Assembly (NCBI RefSeq): GCF_030053155.1
Contig: NZ_CP125640.1
Span: forward strand, 4,004,001 to 4,068,000
Direction: 5' to 3'
DNA: 64,000 nt
DNA from: Rhizobium sp. BT03
Lineage (GTDB): Bacteria > Pseudomonadota > Alphaproteobacteria > Rhizobiales > Rhizobiaceae
Each line of letters begins with the position of its first letter. Position 1 is the first letter of the stretch. The translations under genes and the position numbers were made by a program. The notes beneath the pieces are model-generated. The model did no database searches. It was given only the letters and a program-made list of their open reading frames with translations, and had not been told where the DNA came from. Positions 10,140 through 16,947 of the stretch are shown in pieces.

Positions 10140-10421
10140 ATGATCAAGGTGGTCTACGAAGTCGTGCCGCATGACGGCGGTTGGGCCTACAGGCTCGGAG
10201 GCGTCTATTCCGAGGCATTCCCGACTCATGCCGAAGCGCTTGAAGCTGCGCGCATCGTTGCGGCCGAACAGCAGGTCGGCGGCGATTCCGCCGAGATCAG
10301 TTGGCAGGACGAGAACGGCAAGTGGCATGAGGAATATGCCGAAGGCGGCGACCGGCCGGAAACCGAGGTGGTGGACGCCCAGTGGAAGGATCGCGCGGCC
10401 GGGGCCTCGCAAGGCATTTGA
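10140..10421 (+). CDS. DUF2188-domain small protein
   Basis: 93 residues, starting MIKVVYEVVPHDGGWAYRLGG and continuing YSEAFPTHAEALEAARIVAAEQ, which matches DUF2188: a small alpha/beta fold with a GGW motif. The C-terminus is acidic and low-complexity. Function unknown in the family. The gene ends 2 bases before the stop of the convergent GrpB-family gene. An ATG overlapping GCATGA at 10140 follows AGGAGACGG, a good ribosome-binding site. Confidence 0.75.
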   Translation: MIKVVYEVVPHDGGWAYRLGGVYSEAFPTHAEALEAARIVAAEQQVGGDSAEISWQDENGKWHEEYAEGGDRPETEVVDAQWKDRAAGASQGI

Positions 10422-10423
10422 CG

Positions 10424-10939
10424 TCAACGATCGTCTGCCAATGCTCGCGCGACGATTGCGTCGACGAATTCGCGCTTGTGCGCGGTATAACTGTCGCCAT
10501 CCATCCTGAATTCACCTGCCAGCCTGCATTTGAGCGCGGCATATTCGGCCGCTGCCTCGGGATGGGCTATGAGATAATCCCGGAAAGCCAGCCTGTCTCG
10601 ATGGGTGCCATTGCCGGCAGGACATAGGTAGACCCGCTCCCGCGGCACCGAACCTCTCGATAGAAATGCCCAGACCTCGTCGTCATAACGATTGCCGCGC
10701 GGTTCGTAGCCTTCCGCCAGAAGCACAGCGGTAGCCTCCCCGATATGCCCGAGGCCGGGAAGAACGATGTCGATATCGATCAGCGGCTTGGCGGTCATGC
10801 CTGATATGGACGTGCTGCCGAAGTGATCGATGGAGAGCGCCTGCGGCAGCAAGACGAGCAACCTGTCGCGGATGCGCCGGAACGCCTGCGGCCATTGCGG
10901 ATCGTAGGGCACGAGTTCAACCGGATCGTGGCTCATCAT
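10424..10939 (-). CDS. GrpB family protein (nucleotidyltransferase fold)
   Basis: 171 residues. The family signature is clear: VELVPYDPQWPQAFRRIRDRL, then DHFGSTSISGMTAKPLIDIDIVLP, which is the GSTS-x(n)-KPxIDI nucleotide-binding pattern of the GrpB/DUF4269 branch of the nucleotidyltransferase superfamily. Further conserved blocks are LLAEGYEPRG and the arginine-rich FRDYLIAHPEAAAEYAALK. The molecular function of GrpB proteins is not established. Either of two adjacent ATG codons (10939, 10936) could be the start. Single gene, convergent with the DUF2188 gene. Confidence 0.85.
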   Translation of the reverse strand: MMSHDPVELVPYDPQWPQAFRRIRDRLLVLLPQALSIDHFGSTSISGMTAKPLIDIDIVLPGLGHIGEATAVLLAEGYEPRGNRYDDEVWAFLSRGSVPRERVYLCPAGNGTHRDRLAFRDYLIAHPEAAAEYAALKCRLAGEFRMDGDSYTAHKREFVDAIVARALADDR

Positions 10940-11033
10940 CTTTTTCCGCTACAGGGCCTCGCGTCCGATAGGACAGCTTTCCGGTTGAAATTTGCGCATG
11001 ATTCTCTTCGAAAATCGATTCCGGATCTCGGGG

Positions 11034-11933
11034 TTATGTGCCGGTCGAATATCGGTGATAGTCCTGAAGCCCCTTGACCAGGGCGTCGAAGGTGGCGCGG
11101 CAGCGCGGCGAGGTCTTCAGGCTCTCATGCATTGCCACCCAGGTGCCCAGCGGGATCCTGAACGCATCGGGCAGGAGGTGAACCAGATCGGGATTATCAC
11201 GTGCGAGCCCGATCTGGCAGAGACCGATGCCGACGCCGGCGCGGATCGCCGAAAGCTGGGCAAGATTGCTGTCGGTCCTGTAGGAGAAGTCGATGCCCGG
11301 CACTTCATAGCGTTTTGTGACCATGCGGACATAGGCGGTCTGCCGGTCGAAGCCGATGAGCCGGTGGTTTGCGAGATCAGCCAGGGTTTGTGGAATGCCG
11401 TGTCGCTCGAGATAGCGGCGATGGGCGTGGAAACCGAGCGGGATATCCCCGATGCGGCGCACGACGAGCGCACCTTGCTGCGGCTCGGCCATGCGCACGG
11501 CGATATCGGCCTCGCGGTTCACCAGATCCTCAATCGCATCGGAAGCCGAGAGCTCGATCTGGAGTTCGGGATAGGCCTCCTGCAGCGGTCCGAGAATCCC
11601 AGGCAGCACTTCGACGGCGATGACCTCGCTGGCGCTGACCCTGACGGTTCCCGCGACGCGCTCGCGCTCACCGGATGCGGTGCGCAAAAGGGCGGCGGTG
11701 GTTGCGGCCAGCGTCTCGGCATAGGGCTTCAGCGCCAAGGCGGCATCGGTCGGCAGCAGCCCGTTCGGGGATCGGGTGAAGAGTTCGGCGCCGATTGCCG
11801 TTTCCAGTGCGTCGACATGGCGGCCTATGGTCGGCTGCGTCAGCCCCAATTCGCGGGCGGCGGCCGAAAGCGAGCCCTGCTGAAGCACGGTCAGGAAACT
11901 GCGGTAGAAATCCCAGCTCGGTTCGGTGTTCAT
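11034..11933 (-). CDS. LysR-type transcriptional regulator
   Basis: 299 residues from ATG 11933 (MNTEPSWDFYRSFLTVLQQGSLSAAARELGLTQPTIGRHVDALE, here noted only as the N-terminal HTH at residues 8-65). The winged HTH is followed by a periplasmic-binding-protein-like effector domain. A longer frame to 12005 adds residues unlike LysR proteins. It is divergent from the NAD(P)-binding protein gene at 12028 across 94 bases, the classical arrangement for a LysR regulator controlling its neighbour. The effector is unknown. Confidence 0.88.
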   Translation of the reverse strand: MNTEPSWDFYRSFLTVLQQGSLSAAARELGLTQPTIGRHVDALETAIGAELFTRSPNGLLPTDAALALKPYAETLAATTAALLRTASGERERVAGTVRVSASEVIAVEVLPGILGPLQEAYPELQIELSASDAIEDLVNREADIAVRMAEPQQGALVVRRIGDIPLGFHAHRRYLERHGIPQTLADLANHRLIGFDRQTAYVRMVTKRYEVPGIDFSYRTDSNLAQLSAIRAGVGIGLCQIGLARDNPDLVHLLPDAFRIPLGTWVAMHESLKTSPRCRATFDALVKGLQDYHRYSTGT

Positions 11934-12027
11934 ATATTTTTGTATAGCGGCTGCATTTCTTTCGTCAATTTTGTTTATTCCGGCGCAGTGGCATAGTTCC
12001 TCCATTCAATCGAAGGAGATGATTGTC

Positions 12028-13050
12028 ATGAGCAGCGAAATGAAGATGACGGCGCTCGTTCTCGGCGCCACCGGCGGTGTCGGCGGCGCGGTCGCCCGCA
12101 AGCTGCTTGCGCGCGGCTGGCGTATCCGGGCGCTCAACCGTGATGCCGCCATGGTGTCCAGGCGCGAGCCGGCCTTCGAATGGGTGCAGGGCGATGCGAT
12201 GAATGCCGGTGACGTGTTGAGGGCGGCTGAAGGCGTCAGTCTGATCGTCCACGCCGTCAATCCGCCCGGTTACCGCGACTGGGACAAGTTGGTGCTGCCG
12301 ATGCTCGACAATACCATCGCCGCTGCCCGCACCGTCGGCGCGCGCATCGTGCTGCCTGGAAACGTCTATAATTTCGGTCCCGATGCCCTGCCGGCGCCGA
12401 CGGAGGAAAGCCCGCAGCATACGCTGACGACGAAGGGAGCGATCCGCGTCGAGATGGAGAAGCGGCTGGAAGCGGCGTCGCAAGCCGGCGCCGGCGTGAT
12501 CATCGTCAGGGCCGGGGATTTCTTCGGTCCGGGCACGACTGGAAACAGCTGGTTTTCATCGGGATTCGTCACCCCGGGCAAGCCCGTGGGCACGATCCGG
12601 AATCCGGGCCGGCGCGGCGTCGGCCATCAGTGGGCCTATCTGCCAGATATGGCGGAAACCATGGCCCGGCTCATCGAGCGGGTCGATCGGCTGCCGCCCT
12701 TTGCCGTCTACCATCTGGAGGGATTCTGGGATGGCGATGGCATGCAGATGGCCGAAGCGATCAAACGTGTCGCCGGCGGCAAGGCGAAGATCGGCCGTTT
12801 TCCCTGGTGGATCGTGCCGCTCGCTGCGCCATTCGTTCCGATCATGCGGGAGATCAAGGAGATGCGCTATCTGTGGAAGGTGCCGCTCAGGATGCGGAAC
12901 ACGAGGTTGACGGCCGAACTCGGCCAGGAGCCGCAAACGCCGATCGACGAGGCTGTCAGAGCTTCGCTCACAGCACTCGGCTGCCTGCCGGAGCCGTATC
13001 GTGACACGGCGGCCGCCTTGAGCGTGCCTTCGCCCGAGAATGCGGGTTAA
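12028..13050 (+). CDS. NAD(P)-dependent epimerase/reductase-like protein (extended SDR)
   Basis: 340 residues from ATG 12028, which lies 9 bases after GAAGGAG; the ATG at 12019 abuts that site and is unlikely to be used. The Rossmann nucleotide-binding motif is LVLGATGGVGGAVARKL near the N-terminus. NVYNFGP and EKRLEAASQAG occupy the positions of the SDR catalytic region, and RAGDFFGPGTTGNSW follows. The C-terminal 120 residues resemble other NmrA/WcaG-like proteins. It probably acts on a small carbonyl or sugar substrate. Divergent LysR gene upstream is the probable regulator. Its stop overlaps by 4 bases the stop of the convergent kinase gene. Confidence 0.8.
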   Translation: MSSEMKMTALVLGATGGVGGAVARKLLARGWRIRALNRDAAMVSRREPAFEWVQGDAMNAGDVLRAAEGVSLIVHAVNPPGYRDWDKLVLPMLDNTIAAARTVGARIVLPGNVYNFGPDALPAPTEESPQHTLTTKGAIRVEMEKRLEAASQAGAGVIIVRAGDFFGPGTTGNSWFSSGFVTPGKPVGTIRNPGRRGVGHQWAYLPDMAETMARLIERVDRLPPFAVYHLEGFWDGDGMQMAEAIKRVAGGKAKIGRFPWWIVPLAAPFVPIMREIKEMRYLWKVPLRMRNTRLTAELGQEPQTPIDEAVRASLTALGCLPEPYRDTAAALSVPSPENAG

Positions 13051-13847
13051 GCCGCCAGCTCGGCCAGCGCCATCCGGGCGACCGTCAGGGCCGTTTCCGC
13101 CTGCCGAATATTACCGTCGCCGAGAAACCAGGCGGCGGAAAGGCCGGAATAGGCGGCGATCCATTGCAACAGCCGCTTCGGCTCCAGCCGCGCCTCCGCA
13201 GAAACGACGGCGAGCTGGCGGCGGAAACGGGCAGGATCTGTGATAACAGGCAGTTCCTCATTGGCGAAGATATTGGCGAAATCGAAGCCGCGCTCGCCAT
13301 GGAGCCGCTTCGGATCGATCGCCAGCCAGCCGCGCGCCTCGAAATCGAGAATGTTTTCGTGATGAATATCGCCATGCAGGACGGTGAGGTCGCGCTGGTC
13401 GGCGAGCAGGGCGTCGGCAATCGCCGAGCAATCGGCCAGCGCGCCGCCATGTTTTTTGGCTGCCGGTTCCAGATCGCGGAACCAGCGGGTGAGGGGCACG
13501 GGGTCGGGAAGCGGTTTCTCGCGCGGCGCATGCAGCCGTGCCGCGGTGCGGCAGAGGATGCGGCTCGCCTCGTCGTCCTCGCCGTTCATCGCCATGGCAA
13601 GCAGCGAGCGTTTTCCCGTCGCCCGTTCCAGGAGCACCGCGTCGTCCTCATGGGCATAGACATGGGCCGCGCCGTCGCCGTCCCACCACCGCATCAGCAG
13701 CGCGCCGTAGCGTTCGTCGATATCGGTGGCGACTTTCAGCATGGCGGGCCTGCCCTGCCAGAGGACCGGCAACAGGCGGCTCGAATGGGTGATGATGGGC
13801 TCGCCGTCTGATATCAGCGACCAGCGATCAAGATGGGGAGCGAACAT
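13047..13847 (-). CDS. APH(6)-type aminoglycoside/hydroxyurea phosphotransferase-like kinase
   Basis: 266 residues. The kinase core is well kept: the Lys region PAMLKVATDIDERYGALLMRWWDG, the catalytic loop LTVLHGDIHHENIL (HGDxHxxN), and the metal-binding Asp in WLAIDPKRLHGERGFDFANIF. The ID-PK-x-GE pattern is typical of the streptomycin 6-kinase/hydroxyurea kinase family. Whether it phosphorylates an antibiotic or a natural metabolite is not decidable; chromosomal rhizobial members are common and not linked to mobile resistance. It overlaps the convergent epimerase gene by 4 bases. Confidence 0.85.
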   Translation of the reverse strand: MFAPHLDRWSLISDGEPIITHSSRLLPVLWQGRPAMLKVATDIDERYGALLMRWWDGDGAAHVYAHEDDAVLLERATGKRSLLAMAMNGEDDEASRILCRTAARLHAPREKPLPDPVPLTRWFRDLEPAAKKHGGALADCSAIADALLADQRDLTVLHGDIHHENILDFEARGWLAIDPKRLHGERGFDFANIFANEELPVITDPARFRRQLAVVSAEARLEPKRLLQWIAAYSGLSAAWFLGDGNIRQAETALTVARMALAELAA

Positions 13848-13880
13848 GACGGCACCCTACAGAGACAGGTCGAAAATGGA

Positions 13881-13902
13881 AATCCCGCCTTTCGGCGGGA
13901 TT
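13881..13902 (-). terminator. Terminator-like hairpin after the old yellow enzyme gene
   Basis: Perfect 9-bp stem AATCCCGCC / GGCGGGATT with TTTC loop, 18 bases after the stop of the minus-strand gene. The following T-rich tract on the minus strand is short (TCCATTTTC), so efficiency is uncertain. Confidence 0.6.
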
Positions 13903-13919
13903 CGCGTTGGTGGAAAAGC

Positions 13920-15044
13920 TCAGGCGACCTTTTCGAGGGCTGGGTAATCGACATAGCCCTTGGCAGTGCCGCCATAGAAGGTCGACTGGTCCGGCGTGTT
14001 GAGCGGCAGGTTCTTCGCCAGCCGTTCGACGAGATCGGGATTGGCGATGAAAGGCTTGCCGAAGGCGACGAGGTCGACGCGGCCGCTTTCGACAGCGTCG
14101 ATCGCCAGATCGCGGTCATAGCCGTTATTGACCATCCAGTCGGCCTTGCCGCCGGCGGTTTCATAAGCCTGGCGCAACGCCTTATAATCGAAGGAAGGAT
14201 TGTCGCCCTGACGGTAGTCGCGATCACCGCCGGTCTGGCCTTCGATCACATGGATATAGGCGAGAGCGTATTTTGCCAGGCCTTCGACGACATGGGTGAA
14301 GGTCGCCTGCGGATTGGAATCGTAGCTTTCACCCGACGGCGTCACCGGCGAGATGCGGATCGCGGTGCGGCCTGCGCCGATTTCGCTCACCACGGCATCG
14401 ACGACCTCGAAGGCCAGCCGCGTGCGGTTTTCGATCGAGCCGCCATATTGGTCGGTGCGGTCGTTGACGCCGTCGCGGATGAACTGGTCGAGCAGGTAGC
14501 CGTTGGCGCCATGGATCTCGACGCCGTCGAAACCGGCGTCGATCGCCGCACGGGCGGCCTTGCGGTAATCTTCGACGATGCCGGGGATTTCGGCGGCTTC
14601 GAGCGCGCGCGGTTCGGAGGTGTCGGCAAAACTGCCGCTGCCGTCGTCATTGACCAGATAGGTCTTGGCCTTGGCGACGCGGTCGGTCGAGGACACCGGC
14701 TTGTCGCCGTTCGGCTGCAGCGTCGTGTGCGAGATGCGGCCGACATGCCACATCTGGACGACGATCTTGCCGCCGGCTGCATGAACGGCATCGGTCACGC
14801 GCTTCCAGCCGTCGAGAGCCTCTTTGCTGTAGAGGCCCGGCACATTGGCATAGCCTTGGCCTTGATGGGTGATCGCGGTCGCTTCGGTAATGATCAGCCC
14901 TGCCGTGGCGCGCTGGCGGTAATATTCGACATTGAGATCGTTCGGGATGGCGCCCGGCGAGCGGTTGCGGGTGAGCGGCGCCATGACGATGCGGTTCTTG
15001 ACTGTGATGTCGCCAACCTTGGTGGGTTCGAAAAGCTTGGCCAT
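13920..15044 (-). CDS. Old yellow enzyme family alkene reductase (NemA-like)
   Basis: 374 residues, FMN-dependent TIM-barrel. Hallmarks: APLTRNRSPGAIPNDLNVEYYRQRA at the N-terminus, QMWHVGRISH (substrate-pocket region), DGVEIHGANGYLLDQFIRDGVNDRTDQYGGSIENR in the middle (HGANGYL and the YGGSxxNR signature), and DLVAFGKPFIANPDL near the C-terminus. NemA-type enzymes reduce activated alkenes, nitro compounds and N-ethylmaleimide with NAD(P)H. The ArsR-type regulator gene upstream on the same strand suggests an inducible detoxification operon responding to electrophiles or a metal. Confidence 0.92.
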   Translation of the reverse strand: MAKLFEPTKVGDITVKNRIVMAPLTRNRSPGAIPNDLNVEYYRQRATAGLIITEATAITHQGQGYANVPGLYSKEALDGWKRVTDAVHAAGGKIVVQMWHVGRISHTTLQPNGDKPVSSTDRVAKAKTYLVNDDGSGSFADTSEPRALEAAEIPGIVEDYRKAARAAIDAGFDGVEIHGANGYLLDQFIRDGVNDRTDQYGGSIENRTRLAFEVVDAVVSEIGAGRTAIRISPVTPSGESYDSNPQATFTHVVEGLAKYALAYIHVIEGQTGGDRDYRQGDNPSFDYKALRQAYETAGGKADWMVNNGYDRDLAIDAVESGRVDLVAFGKPFIANPDLVERLAKNLPLNTPDQSTFYGGTAKGYVDYPALEKVA

Positions 15045-15069
15045 GATGGTCCTTTCTTTTGCGGGAGGA

Positions 15070-15177
15070 TCACTCGGCAGGGGCGAGGGCGGCCCGGCCC
15101 CGGGCGGAGAGATAGGAGAGTCCAGTCGCGCCGGCTGCGGCGAGCGGAACGCGGGTGAGATCGAAGCCGAGGGGCAT
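15070..15177 (-). CDS. Possible 35-residue small ORF between arsR-type and nemA-like genes
   Basis: ATG at 15177 lies 5 bases after the stop of the ArsR-type gene and the frame ends at 15070, 25 bases before the nemA-like ATG. Product begins MPLGFDLTRVPLAAAGATGL and ends in an Ala/Arg-rich tail. It could be a translated spacer, a leader peptide or noncoding. No clear ribosome-binding site besides sequence inside the regulator's last codons. No family recognised. Confidence 0.25.
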   Translation of the reverse strand: MPLGFDLTRVPLAAAGATGLSYLSARGRAALAPAE

Positions 15178-15182
15178 TCTAA

Positions 15183-15476
15183 CTAAAGGTCCTGCGTCAG
15201 CTGCTTCAGGAAGGCGGCGATCGTTTCTTCGTTGCGCTTGTAGAAGATCCACTGTCCGACGCGTTTGGTGGTGACGAGGCCGGCGCGATGCAGCGTTCCC
15301 AAATGGGCCGAGACCGTCGACTGCGACAGGCCGCAGCGCTCGAACTGGCTGGCGCAGACGCCCATTTCGAAGGGATGCTCCTGCGAGGGGAAATGCTGCT
15401 CGGGATTTTTCAGCCAGGTCAGAATGTCCATCCGGGTGGGATGGGCGAGCGCCTTGATAATCTCGTCTTTGTCCAT
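15183..15476 (-). CDS. ArsR-family winged-helix regulator
   Basis: 97 residues from ATG 15476 (MDKDEIIKALAHPTRMDILTWL). The HTH follows: CGLSQSTVSAHLGTLHRAGLVTTKRVGQWIFYKRNEE. Two Cys residues (MGVCASQFERCGLSQ) just before the recognition helix resemble the alpha-3 metal or thiol sensing position of ArsR proteins, so sensing through thiols is plausible. The longer frame to 15581 has no family sequence. It is first in a three-frame minus-strand unit with the small ORF and old yellow enzyme gene, and probably represses it. In Sinorhizobium the homologous gene borders the AbcR sRNA pair, as here. Confidence 0.88.
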   Translation of the reverse strand: MDKDEIIKALAHPTRMDILTWLKNPEQHFPSQEHPFEMGVCASQFERCGLSQSTVSAHLGTLHRAGLVTTKRVGQWIFYKRNEETIAAFLKQLTQDL

Positions 15477-15590
15477 CGTCGTGCACCGAACTATAAATCG
15501 TGTTTGTTCGATATATTGATCGTCAGACGTCGATATGCAAATCACGGAGGCGTGAGGCGGCGAGTTTTGTCGGGTGAGCAAAATTTAGGC

Positions 15591-15624
15591 AAAAAAAGAG
15601 GGCCACCGGAAAACCAGGGCCCTT
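15591..15624 (-). terminator. Terminator of distal AbcR sRNA
   Basis: On the minus strand: AGGGCC, a loop containing CTGGTTTTCCGG, GGCCCT, then C and seven T residues (15591-15597). The proximal copy has the same element with a single base change. Confidence 0.9.
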
Positions 15625-15705
15625 GTAATTGTGAAGGTCAAAAACCTCCAGAGGGGAACAGCTAATGCGGTGGTACTGGGAGAGAAACCACGAGATGCAT
15701 CAGCT
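15591..15705 (-). ncRNA. abcR: AbcR-type trans-acting sRNA, distal copy (alpha-r15 family)
   Basis: About 115 nt. A minus-strand promoter (TTGAAA, 17 bases, CATATC at 15740-15712) predicts a start near 15705. A Rho-independent hairpin (stem AGGGCC/GGCCCT, then seven T) ends the transcript near 15591. The body shares long identical blocks with the copy 223 bases away, including CACCGCATTAGCTGTTCCCC and TCTGGAGGTTTTTGACCTTCA, and carries the anti-Shine-Dalgarno stretch CTCCCA (15677-15682). Size, tandem arrangement, this motif and the position next to lsrB match the AbcR1/AbcR2 pair of Rhizobiaceae, which represses ABC-transporter mRNAs with Hfq. Which paralogue it is cannot be decided. Confidence 0.85.
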
Positions 15706-15711
15706 GAGAGA

Positions 15712-15740
15712 GATATGGTGCTTCATTGAGCAGGTTTCAA
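15712..15740 (-). promoter_or_regulatory. Promoter of distal AbcR sRNA
   Basis: TTGAAA (15740-15735) and CATATC (15717-15712) separated by 17 bases on the minus strand. The same spacing and an identical CATATC occur at the proximal copy. Confidence 0.7.
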
Positions 15741-15751
15741 TGCTTTTTTGT

Positions 15752-15766
15752 GCATGCCTGCTATGC
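15752..15766. promoter_or_regulatory. Candidate LsrB/VtlR site upstream of distal AbcR copy
   Basis: Minus strand GCATAGCAGGCATGC, at -47 to -61 from the predicted start. The proximal copy has GCATAACTGGCATGC at the same distance; only the three central bases differ. The GCAT/ATGC arms form an interrupted dyad as expected for a LysR-type activator site. Confidence 0.5.
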
Positions 15767-15812
15767 GCCGCACAATTTTTTTGCGGTGCGGCATTTCCCG
15801 AAGAGCCAAGGC

Positions 15813-15845
15813 AAAAAAAGAGGGCCACTGGAAAACCAGGGCCCT
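15813..15845 (-). terminator. Terminator of proximal AbcR sRNA
   Basis: Minus strand AGGGCC...GGCCCT stem with a T-rich loop, followed by C and seven T residues (15819-15813). Confidence 0.9.
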
Positions 15846-15928
15846 TATAAGTGTGAAGGTCAAAAACCTCCAGAGGGGAACAGCTAATGCGGTGGAACTG
15901 GGAGGAAAAGCCACCATGTGCATCAGCT
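15813..15928 (-). ncRNA. abcR: AbcR-type trans-acting sRNA, proximal copy (alpha-r15 family)
   Basis: About 116 nt, first copy downstream of lsrB on the same strand. Promoter TTGCCG-17-CATATC (15963-15935), predicted start near 15928, terminator hairpin plus seven T at 15845-15813. The 3' half is nearly identical to the distal copy. The 5' half differs but keeps CTCCCA (15899-15904), here extended to TCCTCCCA, complementary to Shine-Dalgarno sequences. Family knowledge: AbcR sRNAs bind Hfq and block translation of periplasmic binding proteins of amino-acid and sugar ABC transporters. Divergence of the 5' halves suggests partly different target sets. Confidence 0.85.
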
Positions 15929-15934
15929 ATGTGC

Positions 15935-15963
15935 GATATGGTGGTTTAATGGGCAAACGGCAA
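15935..15963 (-). promoter_or_regulatory. Promoter of proximal AbcR sRNA
   Basis: TTGCCG (15963-15958) and CATATC (15940-15935), 17-base spacer, minus strand. Confidence 0.7.
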
Positions 15964-15974
15964 CCCTTATTTGT

Positions 15975-15989
15975 GCATGCCAGTTATGC
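15975..15989. promoter_or_regulatory. Candidate LsrB/VtlR site upstream of proximal AbcR copy
   Basis: Minus strand GCATAACTGGCATGC, -47 to -61 from the predicted sRNA start; matches the element at 15752-15766 in sequence and position. Confidence 0.5.
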
Positions 15990-16028
15990 GCTGTCCGCAT
16001 AGTATGGAAATCATTCCATAAATCTGGC

Positions 16029-16925
16029 TCAAAAATTCCAGTTTCTAGCCTTGCTGACGATGAAATCGCGGAAGGCCTTCAGCTTGGCGGCGTTCTTGAT
16101 CTCATCGGGATAGCAGAAATAGGTGTCGAAGGAGGGGACGTCGGCATTGATCGCCAGCTGAATCAGGCCCGGGTCGCGGCCGACGATATAATCCGGCAGG
16201 CAAGCGACGCCGATGCCGAGCAGGGCGGCGCGCTTGATCGACGTCTGGCTGTTGATCTGCAGATGCGGGATGCGCTTGTTGTCCGACGAGCGACCGGCGA
16301 CCTCCAGCCAGTTGACGTCGAGCAGGTAGCTCGGCGCCGGCTCGCCGAAGGTGATGATGCGGTGATTGTCGAGATCCTCGATCTTCTGCGGCTCGCCGTG
16401 ACGGTTGATGTAGGAGGGGGCGGCATAGACGTGCATATGCACGGTGAAGAGCTTGCGCTGGATGAGGTCGGACTGCTGCGGCTGGCGCAGGCGGATTGCG
16501 CAGTCGGCATGGCGCATGTTCACATCCACTTCCTCGTTGTCGAGGATCAGCTGGATCTGCACATCGGGATAAAGCTGCAGGAATTCCTGGATCTTGTCGG
16601 TCAGCCAGCCCTGGCCGAGGCCGACCGTCGTCGTCACGCGCAGCTTGCCGGACGGCGTCTCGGTCGTCTCGGTGAGCTGCATCTTCACGGTTTCGAGCTT
16701 CAGCAGCACGTCATGGGCGGTGCGGTACAGCAGTTCGCCCTGTTCCGTCAGGATCAGGCCGCGCGCATGACGGTGAAACAGCTTGGTGCCGACGTCCTGC
16801 TCCAGCGCACTGACCTGGCGGCTGATGGCGGATTGGGACAGATGCAGTTTATCCGCCGCATGCGTGAACGAACCCGCCTCGGCAGCTGCGTGAAAAATAC
16901 GCAGCTTGTCCCAATCCAATGGCAT
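16029..16925 (-). CDS. lsrB: LysR-type regulator LsrB (VtlR orthologue)
   Basis: 298 residues from ATG 16925 (MPLDWDKLRIFHAAAEAGSF); an ATG five codons upstream (16940) is also possible. HTH at residues 4-62 (HLSQSAISRQVSALEQDVG), effector domain 90-298. Cys residues at 142, 242 and 271 could serve redox sensing, which is reported for LsrB. In Sinorhizobium LsrB supports oxidative-stress resistance, LPS synthesis and nodulation; in Brucella VtlR directly activates abcR2. It starts 22 bases after the trxB stop on the same strand, so trxB-lsrB is probably one operon, and it is followed by the two AbcR sRNAs. That order supports the orthology. Confidence 0.88.
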   Translation of the reverse strand: MPLDWDKLRIFHAAAEAGSFTHAADKLHLSQSAISRQVSALEQDVGTKLFHRHARGLILTEQGELLYRTAHDVLLKLETVKMQLTETTETPSGKLRVTTTVGLGQGWLTDKIQEFLQLYPDVQIQLILDNEEVDVNMRHADCAIRLRQPQQSDLIQRKLFTVHMHVYAAPSYINRHGEPQKIEDLDNHRIITFGEPAPSYLLDVNWLEVAGRSSDNKRIPHLQINSQTSIKRAALLGIGVACLPDYIVGRDPGLIQLAINADVPSFDTYFCYPDEIKNAAKLKAFRDFIVSKARNWNF

Positions 16926-16947
16926 TCCCCCACCCCTCATGCCGATC

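Noticed and set aside
13833..15158. 441-codon plus-strand frame
   Set aside because: Antisense to the old yellow enzyme gene, with no recognisable motifs.
15484..15545. Possible ArsR operator dyad upstream of the ArsR-type gene (CGAT/ATCG arms)
   Set aside because: Arms are only four bases long, too weak to support.
15665..16002. Short plus-strand frames in the AbcR region, rich in Cys and Trp
   Set aside because: They cover sRNA genes on the other strand and the repeated parts explain their similarity.
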